A stretch of 64,000 bases of DNA from Dendrolimus kikuchii. Its lineage: Eukaryota; Arthropoda; Insecta; Lepidoptera; Lasiocampidae. The notes under the pieces are model-generated. The model saw only the letters and a program-made list of their open reading frames with translations. It did not search any database and was not told where the DNA came from. Below, in pieces: positions 1 through 14,000 of the stretch (position 1 is its first letter; each line of letters begins with the position of its first letter). The stretch covers positions 806,001 to 870,000 of the forward strand of contig JAHHIN020000030.1 of the NCBI GenBank assembly GCA_019925095.2. The letters are read 5' to 3'. The position numbers were made by a program, and so were the translations under genes.

Positions 1-167
1 ACTGAAATGTAGGATCGTCTATGAACTCCTTTATTAAGCACAATAAAAACTTATTATCGGAGATTCAGACACCCCTGACAATGTGTAATGTTAACGAGAT
101 AATCTGTTTCGTAGGTAAATTCATTCGTTCATTTGCCTTATTATCAATTAAAATTTGACATAAGATC

Positions 168-480
168 CATATCCGTGCAGGAACGGAGAAAGAATAAGAT
201 TTCCTGCGGCCGGACGGCCTGTCGTAAGAGGCGATAATACGACCCTCAGCTAGGTGGTAAGGTATTGGCCCGTATGGATGACTACCTCCCCTGGTCTAGA
301 GCATGCCGCCATAACAACTTTGAGTTGTTTTCCGGCATCAGTGGCAAGATCCCAGTCTCCCTTTACAGAGCGGCAGCACATTGGTAGCCCCTTTAGTGTT
401 ACAAATGTCCATAGGCGATGGTAACCGCTTTTCACCAGGGCTATCTGCCCGTCTGCTGGACTCGTGCAAAAAAAACAACA
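168..480 (+). mobile_element. SINE-like dispersed repeat, full-length copy
   Basis: Runs from ATCCGTGCAGGAACGGAGAA to CTGCTGGACTCGTGCAAAAA. About fifteen copies of this family occur in the window. The order is a 5' part (GGCCTGTCGTAAGAGGCGA), a middle (CCGGCATTAGTGACCAGGTT) and a 3' domain (GCAAATGTCCATAGGCGATG) shared with the CR1-like LINE, then an A-rich tail. Confidence 0.75.
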
Positions 481-1880
481 ACCAAATAAGGTAGGTAGCT
501 TAAAAAAAATAACTTGTTTGCGACATTATTTATTTGAATTATAACTTCGCATAGTTTACCTCAGCCGGTATGATATATATGATAAAGTAAGGAAAATATA
601 TAAATAGTGTTAATAGACGTAGTACAACACTGCTAATTAAATATATTGTAACAATAGACAAACAATTTAATGAAGTCATAAATATGCTTATTAATAACAC
701 CTATAGACTTAAATAATACTAATACATATTATTTCCTTTATCCTTAACTATGTTACAATTTTATTAAATTAATATTAATATTATTAATAAAGCTTTAGTC
801 GATTTATGAAAAATATTCAGCCTCAGAACAATACTGAGCTATCAGCTGACTATTACAGCGTCTTTCTCTTTCTATTTTTTCGTGCGAGACAAAGATAAAA
901 ACACTCAGCTGATTTTAATTTGCAAATGGCCAAAGTGCCTCATTCCAGCCGTAATCCTGATCATCTGACAACGACATTTAAAATATAAAAATCCGATACA
1001 AAACGCGCCAATTTCGTGCAATTTGTCATTTTTATAAAATTATGTGTTTTTTTTACTACATGCCTTATTTTCCATTAATTGATCGTGTAAATAGTGTTTA
1101 GTGTAAATTTTGGTTATATTGAAGTAGTGCCTATATACTACACTCAATATATCTGTGAGAAATATGACGAAAAAGTTTTAACCGGCGTGGTCGATTTCTC
1201 ATGAACTTTGAAGTGAAAGAGGCCATAAAATAGTTCACAATTCACTTTTTTCGTGTCCCAGGACGGTGTTGAAGGTATTTTAAACTAGTTTTATTCGATT
1301 TATAGGTTATAACAACGGAAGGGTTGGGAAATAAATTGAATATTTTCGAAGACGTGCAAAGGGTTAACACATTGTTATCAGGAAAGCAAGGGCTTTTAAG
1401 GGATTTTGGGTGTTGTCCTTTTTATAAGAGGGTCTAAAAGCTGCGTAACTATAGATTTTGAGGGTGAAAATATAATTAGAAGGATAAATTTCGTTGTCAT
1501 ATATCAAAGGGATACTTATTTCTTATCATTCATTAGGGTACCTTGTAGAGTATAAGAAATTAAATCCAGAAGCTACTACGAAAGGCTTTCTACACTTCTA
1601 ACAGACTTTAGCTGGTCAAAAGTTTATTGCTTATCTCTAACAACAGATCATTTATTTACTTCCTGTTTTTAATTGTCTATTGGACAGAAATGGATACAAT
1701 ATGATAGGAAGAGAATAAAATGTAATAATAGAATTAAAAGATAGGATGAGGATAAGGAAACTCTAGGTTGTCTATGGCCAAGAGTATATAGGAAGTTTAT
1801 AGGGATGACATTAACTAAAAAGATGTGGTCTATGTGACACTGCACAATGTTTTGTTAAAATTAAGAAACAAATAATTTTT

Positions 1881-2125
1881 GGCAGGTGGTAGGGCATTTG
1901 CCCGACTGGATGGCTACCACCCCCTGGTCTAAAGTATGTCACCATAACGACCTTGAGTTGTGTTCCGGCATTAGTGACCAGGTTCCAGTCTCCCTCAAAA
2001 GAGCAGCAGCACATTTGTAGCACCTTTGTTGTTGCAAATGTCCATAGGTGATGGTAACCGCTTTCCATGAAGTGGGCCGTCTGCCTGTCTGCTGAACTGC
2101 TGCAATAAAAAGAGAATAAAATAAA
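1881..2125 (+). mobile_element. SINE-like repeat, 5'-truncated
   Basis: Starts at CAGGTGGTAGGGCATTTGCC and ends with CTGCTGAACTGCTGCAATAA plus an A-rich tail. Confidence 0.7.
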
Positions 2126-2178
2126 AATAGGTGTTTGTCTGATAGGCAAAAGTTTCCACTGAAATCACCTGTATTTTT

Positions 2179-2179
<1 letters not shown>

Positions 2180-2252
<73 letters not shown>

Positions 2253-2255
2253 ATA
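2180..2255. repeat. AT microsatellite
   Basis: About 75 bp of nearly pure AT dinucleotides beside a retroelement end fragment. Confidence 0.9.
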
Positions 2256-2282
2256 TAATATTAAATATATATTTCTGTCGGC

Positions 2283-2425
2283 AAAGAGTTTCTTTAAAGA
2301 CATATGTAAGAAACTCTTTGGCACTACCCGTGATCAGAAGGCTGGCTCATATTTTGCACAACAAATAAGTATTGCCATACAGCGTGGCAATGCAGCCAGC
2401 CTTCTGGGCACGCTCCCCATTGGTA
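2283..2425 (+). pseudogene. Retroelement C-terminal domain, short end fragment
   Basis: Matches the last 120 bp or so of the 55.6 kb copy (CGTGATCAGAAGGCTGGCTC, GTATTGCCATACAGCGTGGC, CAGCCTTCTGGGCACGCTCC). It ends the intergenic block before Cdc25. Confidence 0.5.
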
Positions 2426-2813
2426 GTGATCTGTTACATAATGTATTTTAGTTTCAATGTCTTTGTTTTTATTTTATTTTTATTAGTTTTTATATGTCAT
2501 TTTTTACAATTAAGTTGATTTTTATCTAATATATACACAATTAAAATTTGAGTTTGCCTCAAGTACCTATTTATCTAATGAAAATTACTATTTTGAAAAA
2601 TTCTAGCTCAGTTAAATTCTACTACTTTTTAGTCCGGTTTTCATGTTTATATCCAGATATCATTCAAGAAGATATTATACAAAAACTTGATTGATGACTT
2701 CTAGGGTACTTGCAAACTCTTAATCTTATAGTTGCAGGTATTGTAAATGTATGTAAAGTAAAGGTAGTCTATCTTTATCCTTTTTATTAATATAAGATAT
2801 ATGTACATTTCAG

Positions 2814-3411
2814 ATTAATCACAGAAAACTTCAAAATCAACTCGGGCAACAATGCAACGAAGAGGAAACAGGAAGATGCAATAACTAACAACTTCAAGCT
2901 TAAAATGAATCCATATTCACTAGACTTTAGTAAACCACTGTCACCTATATCACCTAAAGAACCTAAGAGACGAGTGCTAGGAGAAATTAAAAATTCTATA
3001 TTCCAAAAGTCACCTTTGATTGACAGATTAAAATCATTAAATTCTCCTATAAACCAAAAAACATTCACAAATAACGTTAGTAATCTACTATCTCCAAAGT
3101 TAAAGTCACCTATTCCTATATTTAGTTCACCTAAAGTCTCTCCTAATACTCCTAAAGTGAATTTCAGAAATTCTCCCAAGCCATGTAGTAGTAGGACTTT
3201 GGAAAGGAGTGATAAAAGGCCTAGAAGTTTGAAAAGGAATTTGAAGATTTCTAAAATTTTTGAAGAGAGAACGAAATTCAAGATGTCCAATAAAGAGAAT
3301 ACAGAGCCGGCATTAAGCGAGACATTCATGAATATAGAAGTGGAGGAAGATGCAAGAGACTGTAATTTCGGTGGGAGATACGGAACGGAGAAGAAGTGGA
3401 GAATAGCTAAG
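2814..3411 (+). CDS. stg: Cdc25 exon 1 of those seen: N-terminal regulatory region
   Basis: The acceptor is ACATTTCAG before 2814 and the donor is AAG/GTATTT after 3411, ending in phase 0. ATG 2905 starts MNPYSLDFSKPLSP. The 169 codons hold about ten SP or TP sites, for example SPISPK and SSPKVSPNTPK, typical of Cdk-phosphorylated regulatory regions. RRVLGEIKN at residues 22-30 fits the full D-box pattern RxxLxxIxN, and KEN lies at 130-132. The thirty codons between the acceptor and ATG 2905 are open in the same frame, so the true start could lie in an unseen upstream exon. A short out-of-frame ORF (2852-2884) precedes the ATG. Confidence 0.85.
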
Positions 3412-4951
3412 GTATTTAATCATTTACATAGCAGCTCGCTCCAATCTCTTATACTAAATTTTGTATAACGTTTTTATCTTGCCAAGCTTGTAAGGAATTT
3501 ATGGAGACATATTGCAACATAACATTTTAGTATGTCATGTCATTATTATAACTATAACATTATTTTTCTTTCCTTTTATTGTCTTGGTCTTATTGAGTAT
3601 GCATTGTTTGCTACAACTCCATTAATTCTTCAAAAAGTAATTCTGTAACATACTTCTGTACAAAACTTAAAAAAAAAAAGGATTTGTGATATAAATAGAA
3701 TATGAAATATAAAGAGGCACAATATTTAGCTAGACGTGTTGCTGGGGAGTTTCTTGCCGCTTCTTCTCCTTTACAGCATCAACACGTTGCGAAGCGGTGT
3801 ACATAGAATAGGAAGTAAAAAATAAATTTTAACTTACATGTATGACCTTCAAAAAGTGTTCTCCAGTGGAACTTATTTTGATTAAAAATTTTTGAATTTA
3901 GCTTAAGCAATTTTAAAATTCATATATACCTACTAGGATATACCCGCGACTTCATCCAGGTTTTATTTCAAATTTCCGCGGGACTCCTGGGGCACAAACT
4001 AAAAATCTAAGCTATTTTTAACCGATTTCAAAAAAAGGAGGAGGTTCTCAATTCGTCGCAATCTTTTTTTTTTTAAATGTATGTTCACCGATTACTCCGT
4101 GATTTATGATCCGATTTACGTGATTCTTTTTTTGTTCGACGCGGAATAGCTGCCATTTGGTCCCCTAAAAATTTAATATAGTTTGGCCCAGTAGTTTTCA
4201 TTTTACGAACATTTTTTGTTCCCGTTTCTTGGGACAAATATTTTTTAAGGAGCGCGGCACCTTTCGTAGGTCTACTCATCATACATAGCTAGACACTAAA
4301 AAGTAACAAAAAAATAAAAAAACTTCGTTTAAAAAAACCGACTTCAAAAACTAAAAAGTATTAAAATACTAAAAAGTATAAAATAAGTTATTTCTAAAGC
4401 TATTATTATTAATATATATTATCTAAAACATCTTGAAGTCGGTGCAAAGTAAAACATAAAAATTACTAAGCACCGACTTTAAGATGTTTTAGATAATATA
4501 TATTAATAATAATAGCTTTAGAAATAAGTTATTTTATACTTTTTAGTTTTTTAGTTTTTGAAGTCGGTTTTTTTAAACGAAGTTTTTTTTGTGAAACTGT
4601 ATCTTTATTAAATTTTTATGCACCTGGACAACTACAAATCGCTTACGGGATAATTCCCATGGGATTCCCGGGATAAATAATATCATACTTTTTTTACATA
4701 AATTTGCTATTGATCAGTGAAAAAAATCATATTGGAATTCGTTTTTTTTTTAATCCGGCCAACTTAAATCATACCCAAAAAAATTTCCCCGCGATTTCCA
4801 GGATAAAAACTAGCGCAGATTTAAAGCCTAAGAATTAGCTGTCGATCAGAGAAAACCGCATCGAAATCGGCCTAGTAGTTTTTACGCGAATCCCAAACAA
4901 ACGGACAAACCGACAAGTAGACAAGAAAATAACTGCATCATGTTCTCTATC

Positions 4952-5011
<60 letters not shown>

Positions 5012-8000
5012 CAGTTGTTTTTTTTTAATAGCTTCAGTGTAGCGACACTGCATTTTTAGACATCATCCACTACACAGGTAAAATTTTTAAAAATTTCAAC
5101 CTATATAAAATAGCGAAAAATACAAATAAATACAGACTGTTTTTATTCTAAATCAGCTAATGCAATTCTTGGTTATGGTAATTGATATTTTAAAAACTTA
5201 TGTACAGTGTAAACTCCATGTAACGTCACTCGATTTAACGACAAACTCTCTTAAGCGTCGAAATCACTTTGCTTTGGTTGGTTTAGTTTATGTTCCATAC
5301 AATGATACACTCTTTATAGCATTACACCCACTCTCAATAATGACAACAATTAAGTAATAAAAAGCCCCTTTTAAGTTGCCAAAATTAGTAAAAGTTGCGT
5401 AGCTGTGTACGTCCTTTTATCGCTTTAATATCCTAGCCCGTAATAAACTCGACTGTCGGCATCGTGCATACCGAAATTTCTAAGAAATTCCTTTATCACC
5501 AAGATGCCTCAATATCGCAAGATACGAATAAAATAAGTAAAATCATACAACAAAATTACTGATGGAGCAAAAGACGTCAAACAAAAATAACAGACTTCTC
5601 TCTATTTAATGACAACTCTCTATAACGCCATAAAATGCACAGTGCCTTCGGTGTCGTTATATAGAGTTTATACTGTATATTATACCAGGGATCCCGGTAG
5701 ACGTTGTCGTGCCCTGAAAAAAATAAAAATCTGGAATCCGATTCCAGCGCCATCTACCGGTTCCAATTGTGAATCTAAATCATCCAGGGAGCCACTCTAA
5801 CACACACACAAAAAACCTCAAAATCGGTCCAGGAGATTAAGAAGATCCTAGAAAATAAACATATGTCCTTAAATAACCAATACAATTGTTAATTTTATGA
5901 TCCCCTGGAATGCCAGGCGGTTTTTTCGTAAAATGAGGTAAACAAGAATTATTATTTTTTTTGTAAAAAAAAAATACTTTTCCGCTGAATTCTTCATTAT
6001 ATTTCACAGGAAACTTAACCAGTGGCGAAATCGGGATTTAACCATTGCCCAACAGTCGGCAGGCAACATGAGGGTAGCTAAAAAGTTCACGACACAAATG
6101 ATCGTGTCGCCAACATCCCTGCTTTTAATCAAAAAAACCTAATACTTATCTAATATTTTCTTAAGTTTTCGCGACTTGTATACATAATAAAACTACGTTT
6201 TAACAGTTCTAAGTGCGGTGATTTATTTGATTTTTATTATTCCGACGTTTCGGCCACTTCACTGGCCGTGATCACGGAAGACAAATAAGTCAAGTGTCAA
6301 TGAGTATTGTTAAAGCCTAATCTATTTACATTAGGCTCCCATAGAGTAAATATTAACCATAAACATTTATTTTTTATTTTTTTTTATTGGACTTGACTTT
6401 ATGTTGTTGGTCCGAAGACCTTACAACTTTACCGGGGTTTTTGGGGCGAGTGCTTTCGCGAAGCGAAGGCGCTCGAGCCCGGGGGGGCAACTTGCTCGAG
6501 AGAGCTCCCTAAGGAGTTTTACCTCGGCTGGACTGTTGCCATGAGAGGGGGATGAATTTAATGATGCCCACCATAGGGCGACACAAAGCACTAATTGAGA
6601 ACGGGCGACGGGTAATATAAAGCCCGAGGGGAAGGATCCAGGCGGGCCGGGATCGGCGGTTCGCGGCGGCCTACGCTATCTTACTGCCGTTTCGCAACGT
6701 GTTATGGCTCGGAGAGAAGAAACGGCGAAAGAAACTTCCCAGCAACACGCCTAGTCTATCCTGTGGGGCTATGTCTCCTAGCGTCCCTAGCAGGGACGTG
6801 GAGAGATCTTGATTGGCGGCGCCTGAGACGCCGCCGTCTGTGTCTGTCTGTCCGTGCCTGCCAGCTTGCCGTCCTAACCGCAACAAAATTAAAACTTAAT
6901 AACTAAAATGAACAAGTTTGCGATAGGCTAAATAAAATTTTAACAACACTCATTGACACTTGACATCTTCGTCTTCCGTGATCACGGCTACTGAAAAGTG
7001 GCCGAAACGTCTGAATAATAAAAATCAAATAAATTACCGCGCTTAAAACCGTTAAAACGTAGTTTCATTATAATACTTATTTATATTGTCACATGCTTGT
7101 CCCATTTAAGTTTGTGATTTCTCTCCACAGCTGGATTTCACGGACGCCCTTAAAACCTCAATGTCTGACACTCTAGTGCCGGAGACCAGTTTGGACCCTG
7201 ACGAGGATGTGGCCAGTCTCCAAGACCTGGAGACGGAGTTCGAGGCTGACAACTTTGATATGTGCACGAAGTATGAAATCATATCCACTGACAGCCCCGA
7301 TATCATTTCCAGGTAAGAAATATATCTAAAGATTTTTTATTGCAGGAGTTCAGCAGACAGGCAGACGGCCCACTTGATGGAAAGCGGTTACCATCGCCTA
7401 TGGACATTTGCAACACCAAAGGTGCTGCAAATTTAGGCCAGGGGTGGTAGCCATCCAGTCGGGTAAATGCCCTACCATCTGGCTGTGGGTTGTTTAGTCG
7501 CCTCTTACGACAGGCCGCCCCAAAGCAGGAAATTGTATTCTTTCTCCGTTCCCGCACGGATAATAACTTACTTACTGGTGCTAGGACCCAGTCAGACAGT
7601 GAGATTAAGTAACTATATCTGTAGAAGATTAACAATACTCCTCTTGGGTGTATGTGGCCTCACACGCACTTGGCAAATTTTATTTTATTGTATTTAGGGA
7701 CTAACAGCTGTAATATTAAAAACTAGGGTACATATATATAAACAAGGAGAAGCCATTGATAAGCCTACACAGATGACAGAAAAAAAAATCAAAATGTGTG
7801 CTGGGACACAGTAGAAGTGAAACTTCAACGGACAAGTGGAAAAACGAATCGCAACAAAGTTTTAACTTGAAGTTTTCAAATTAATATAAAACTTTGTTGC
7901 GATTCGTTTTTCCACTTGTCCGTTGAAGTTTCACTTCTACTATGTGTCCCAGCACACATTTCGTTTTTTCGCAGGTTTACTGCAAATTATGATTTGGTTA

Positions 8001-11000
8001 AGTTAGGTACATTTTAATTAATGCATTAGTTATTTAAACATATTTTATTTTATCAAACAAAAAAACTAAATTCGATCCGGTACCAATGAAAACATCGATA
8101 GTCTACTCTAACATTATGCCGCCTCTCACTACGACTAGTCTAAATTTATTCCGCTCTTCCACGCGGCCGTAACGATTTTTCGTGACAAAAAAATCCTAAG
8201 ACCCCGTCTATATAGAAGTTTCACTACAAAAAACCAATCTTTATAAACTAAAAATATCAATAATTGTCGAACAAGAAACTAATTATAATCAAATAAATGG
8301 GGGAAAATCTACAAGATCCAACTTACTTAATATATTGAATTCGTTGACTGTTCTGATAAAGAATGTATGACGACTTGAAACTGTGCATGGCAAAGGAGAA
8401 TGTAGTAACTTTCTAGGACGTGCAGGACTGGGGGGAACATACAAATGTAGTTTCTTGATGAGACTCGCACAGTTAATTTTGGACTGAGCAATTTTTACCA
8501 GGAAACATATGTCAGCAATATTCCTTCGAACTTTCAGAGGCAGCAGGATATAACTTCTATATGATATTTTGAACTTGAAACTGATGTATCTCGTGAATTT
8601 CTTGTGGATAAGTTCAAGTTTATTAAGATGAATTTCAAAAGAAAGTTGCATATTCGAGATGCTTTTATTAATACAGAAAGGTAATCTGTAATAAACTTTT
8701 CAGAGGCAGAACATCATCATCAAGGAAAGTAAACCAAAGAAATTTCCAATTCGGAGCACCTATCAGTGAAATTGAATCATCCACATCCTTCAACAAACCA
8801 AACACATCAGCAACAAGAATGCTGAACTTTGAAGGGATCACATCACCCGTATTAAAGAAGAACGCAAATATATCTGTGAAGAAATCTCTGAAATTCAATG
8901 AGACACCTACTGATGTTTATTTAAGGCATGAATATGAAACTCCATCTAAAATTGAGAAACTAGATAATCAAGAATTTCCAGTCAGAGTTGGTAATACATC
9001 AAATGTAAATTCAGGCATACCTTTCAATGTAGATGAACTTGATAGTAGTTACATGGAAGAGAATTATACGAAAGGACTCAAAAATTCAGTAAATATTAAG
9101 GAAGATGACTTAAAGTTTGGACTTAATAATGAAAGGAGAACGGATTTAATTGATGGAGATTTCTCGAAAAGACTGAACAATGTATGTGAAGGTGATTCTG
9201 GTTTGAACTTTGGACTAGATGCATTCAATGATGAAGCAAGTATCAATTTCACAGATGCTGAATTACCAAAACACGAATTGAATCTACCCAATGGAGATAA
9301 TAGTATCAATTTTAATAAAACTCCTAATAAAAATGTTAAATCATTTTCAAGTATCAAAAAGACTAGTTTAAATTTTAGTGGTGCTTTTCAAAGTCCAAAA
9401 TCATCGGGTCAACTGTTTGGTCATAGTCTGACCGTTTTAGGTCAGAACCAAGTACACAGTAGTCAGAATGAAATTTATAGTGATCAGAGCACGAGTTACA
9501 GTAGTCAGAGCCAAGTATTCAGTAGTCAAAGTCAAATATTCAGTGGTCAGAACCAAGGTTATAAAACACCACACACTCCAACAAGACTAAGACATGAGAA
9601 AAGTGACTCGAGTATTGGTTCAATGGCTTCTACACCTTGCAAAGTGAGATTTCCATCAGAATCGATGGCATCCATGGAGAGTGGGTTCATATCTGAACTC
9701 GAAGAACCGTTTTTGGAAATTGAAGAATCAAATTCTCCGAAGATTTCGAATTTTAAGGACTTGTTATTGGGACAAATTAAAAGTAATATACTGTGTGAAA
9801 GGAATGCAAAGAAAGGTATGTATGTGGATTATGAATTATTACTAGTCATTTTGATATGGCTTTGCTTGAATAAACATAAGATGCCGTGGAATTATTTTAT
9901 TGTATACCTTGCATTCATGCTAACATGGTAGATCTATGCTGGAGTAGTTATCATATTTACAGCTTTTAGTACCAGCTCGATTGGTATGACACCACGCGAA
10001 CACAGAATATAGACGTGAAACGGTTAGCAATAAGTTTATTGTGTTTTGTACGATGATTAAGACTTCCTTTGTCCCAATTTTCCCTACCCCTAGGTCATTT
10101 CCCTTACTAACCCATCCCTCCTATTTAACCCCACCTATTGCATTGCCTCCCTTCTATCTCACTCCCTATACCATTCCCTTCCTCCTATCTCACCCCTATC
10201 CAAGCCCTTACCTCCTATCCCATCCCCTCCCTACTATCTCGCCTCCGATCCAATTCCCACGCGCCCTTATCCCATCGCCTCCCTTCCTATCTCACTTTCT
10301 TATACCATCTCCCTTCTATCTCACTCCCCTATACCATCTTCTCCCTTCTATCTCACTCCCCTATACCATCTTCTCCCTTCTATCTCACCTCCTTATCCCA
10401 TCCCCGTACCATTGCCTATAGACATTGGCAACATCGGCCCCTGGCGTTGCAAACATTTCTAGGCAATGACTTTCCATCAGGTGGAATGTCTGCCTCTTAG
10501 TCTAACTCTGTATTAAAAAAATATAATGACATTCATTTAAGTACCATTATTAATACCTTTCCAAATTTCAGTGAAAAAACCTCTTCAAAACATATCGAGG
10601 AGTTTAAGTTTCAATCTGGAGAGGCCAAAACTTCTCTTCTCGATAACAGAAAGCACAGAGAAGAAGATCAAGAAGAGAACAGACGAAACAGATGTGGAAG
10701 TTTCGAATAAGAGAAGGAAAAGTAATTGTGGCAGTCCGGAAGTTTTGAGGCCGATGCTGCAGAGAGCGTTTTCGGAGAACAACGCCTCCATCATGTCCGC
10801 TTTGGCGAGATGTGAGTATAAGTTTGAGTTTTAACGGTTTTAAGCGCGGCATTTGTCTGATTTTTATTTGAAGGTCTCGGCCACTTTTCAGTGGCCGTGA
10901 TCACGGAAGAAGAAGATGTCACGTGTCAACGAGTATTAAAGTTTTATTTAGCCTACCGCCAACTTGTTAATTTTAATTTTGTTAATGGCTATTATTTACT

Positions 11001-14000
11001 TTATGGGAGCCTAATCTAACTTACCACCGCTTCGGCAACATGTTGTGGTTTGAAGAGAAGAAGCGGCGCAAGAAACTCTTCAGCAAACATGCGTAGCTCT
11101 AATCATTTTATATAATACTAGCAGCCGGCGCGGTTTCACCTGCGCTTTGTCCCGCTCTCGTGGTATATAGCGTCATGTTATATAGCCTGTCTGCGATAAA
11201 CAGAACTTTTTCAATCATTACAACCTCATTTCATTACTACATAATATTATTATAAATCACACATGTCACACGCCTTACATACGTCTAACATAAATATTAC
11301 TCATAAATAATATATATAAACTATAAAACACAAAATATACATGTGAAATCAACACAGACTTTTAAATTTAATATATTCACAAAACATAGCCTATGACTCC
11401 CTGTAACGTAGCTTTCTAACAGTAAAAGAATTTTTAAAATTGGTTTAGTACATCCAGAGATTACCCCCCTACAACGTCACAAACTCACAAACTTTACCTG
11501 TTTATAATATTACTATAGATTAAAATGGGAGGGAGGAATGATAAAAATATATTATCAGTCAAGTCGGTTTGTGTTCCGTTGCACGCAGAAAGAGCTCGCA
11601 GTGTCTTGAGGTCTGGCAGCTGGTTTTTGCTGGGTTTGGGTCTTAATAGTTTTGATGATCGGATCCCAAACAGGTGGTACTTGCCAACTATCTTCTCTAT
11701 TAAATATGAGATGGAATAATGAAAATCAAATAAATTTCTGCGATTAAAACTGTTAAAACATAGTTTTATTTTGGATACTAGTCATAATATTTTCTTAAGG
11801 TTTCGCGACTTGTATACATAATAAAACTACGTTTTAACGGTTTTAAGCGCGGTCATTTATTTGATTTTGGTTATTGACGACGTTTCGGCCACTTTTCAGT
11901 GGCCATGGTAGTTTCTTGTGGTGTTTCTTCTCTTCAAGCCATAACATGTTGCGAAGCGGTGGTGAATTTATGCTCCCATAGAGTAAATAATAATCAGAAA
12001 CAAAAGTAAAACTAAATAATTAAAATGAACAAGTTGGCGGTAGGTTAAATAAAACTTTGTCACTTCACCATCTTTATCATCAGTCATCACGGCCACTAAA
12101 AAGCGGCCGAATCGTCGGAATAATAAAAATCAAATAAATCACAGCGCTTAAAACCGTTAAAACGTAGTTTTATTATGTATACTAGTCGCAAGAACTTAAG
12201 AAAATATTTGCACAGCTGTGTTGTAATAGAGACAATGATTCCAACATGGCTCTACCACACATATTACGTTATTGCCAAATTGGTTAACCGTCTAAGATGG
12301 AACCACCACAAATTTGTTGCCGAACTGTCACTCACGCCTCATTGAGAAGCACCACAAATTTGTGGTCAAATACAGATAATTGAAACGAACGTTGAACTGA
12401 TGCTTTCTCCCTCTAACTACATAGAATTTATATTAGAACAAAAGAGACGGTGTAATTCTCTGAGTTTTGGCACGGCGATTTTAATGGCAGCTGGCAGATT
12501 GTGGACAAAATTAATATTCAATTTGGCCCCTGGAAGGGTTTTAAGGACCCTGTAAAATGGTGCTAACAATGCATTTAATTGCAATTTTCAGCTGCGGCAG
12601 AACCAGACTTAATCGGTGACTTCTCCCAGCCTTTTGCTCTCCCGCTGACCAGTGGCAACCACTCGGACCTGAAGAGCATCTCCTCGGACACCCTGGCTGA
12701 ACTCCTCAAAGGGCAGTACGACAACACCATCAAGGAATACCAGGTTAATATTTAACCTATTTCTTCCTATAATGGTTCTAACAAATTAAATTCACACTGT
12801 GGTTGTGTCGTCACTGGAACTGGTTCAATTTCCTGAATGGTAAATAAACATACTTTATTATTTACTATGGTCTGAGTGTCTGGGATGGGTCCCAGAGTAG
12901 TCCCTTTATTATATCATCTCATACTTCTAATACTAATATATAAAGCTGAAGTATTTGTTTGTTTAAACGTGCTAATCTCAGGAAGTACTGGTCTGATTTG
13001 AAAAATTATTTCAGTACTGGATAGCCCATTTATCGAGGAAGGCTATATAGGCTATATATCATCACGCTAAGACCAATAGAAGCGGAGCACCAATCAAGAA
13101 TGTTTCAAAATCGGGGGTTTTTTTTTTATTACTTTTATTTAACTATTCCACGCGGACAAAGTCGCGGGCAGAAGCTAGTATTATATAAAGCTGAAGAATT
13201 TATTTGTTTGTTTGCTTGCTTGAACGCGCTATTCTCAGGAACTACTGGTCTGATTTGAAAAGTTATTTCAGTGTTAGATAGCTCATTTATCGAGTAAGGC
13301 TATAGGCTATATCATCACGCCAAGGTTAATAGGAGCGGAGCACCAATGGAGAATGTTTCAAAATCGGGGGGTTTTGAAAACATTCCGCGCGGACGACGTC
13401 GCGGGCACAGCTAGTGTTTTTGATATAACATTAATATTATGACTTGAGACTCTTTAAATAGATTTTGTTTAACTTTAATATTTGGGTAGTTCAAAATACT
13501 GTTATAATGGAGTCCCGAGAAGACGAAGTCCATATAATCCTTTGTAACACATATTTTATTACCCCTTGTAATTTACTTAATACTCGTATTCTTTTATGGT
13601 TGCCTTAATTCAGTCATTTGTTCGCGTTAATCTCTTTGTTTATTGCCTACCAGTAAGACATAATAAATCCTTTCTGCTATTGTTCAAATTTCTTTGCGTA
13701 TTCTTAGAAGCCATTGAACTTACAAATTGGAGAATTTCAAGGGATATTGGGCATGTTGCTAGGCATGTCTATTTTACAAATATATAAGGTCGCCCAATTG
13801 AATCTAGAATCGGTTGAGTTTCAACTGCGATCGAGACGTTACTAAGTGTAGCGTTTTATATATAACGATTTTCTGCCTTACCGTTCGTTCTTGTTGTGTC
13901 TGTAAGAGCTGTGAATGACCTATGTGTACTTCTTTTAATAATGATTGTGATTAATTTAACGGCATGCATTTTAAATTTAAATCCCACAAATTCGTAACAA

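Larger units (their letters stand above)
1..2813. other. Region upstream of the first recognised Cdc25 exon
   Basis: It holds two SINE-like copies, an AT microsatellite and a decayed retroelement end, listed separately. Between about 490 and 1860 the sequence is unique-looking and AT-rich. A promoter and first exon of Cdc25 may be here, since the exon at 2814 begins with an acceptor, but no ATG followed by a phase-matching donor was found. Confidence 0.4.

Noticed and set aside
1000..1450. Candidate first exon of Cdc25
   Set aside because: ATGs here run quickly into stops and none leads to a donor with the phase required by the acceptor at 2814.
9816..9931. Extension of the Cdc25 exon to the stop at 9931
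   Set aside because: A GTATGT donor at 9816 and phase agreement with the next exon support splicing; the extension is hydrophobic and unlike the rest.
10041..10500. Pro/Ser/Leu-rich open frames
   Set aside because: They arise from the pyrimidine-rich tandem repeat inside a Cdc25 intron.
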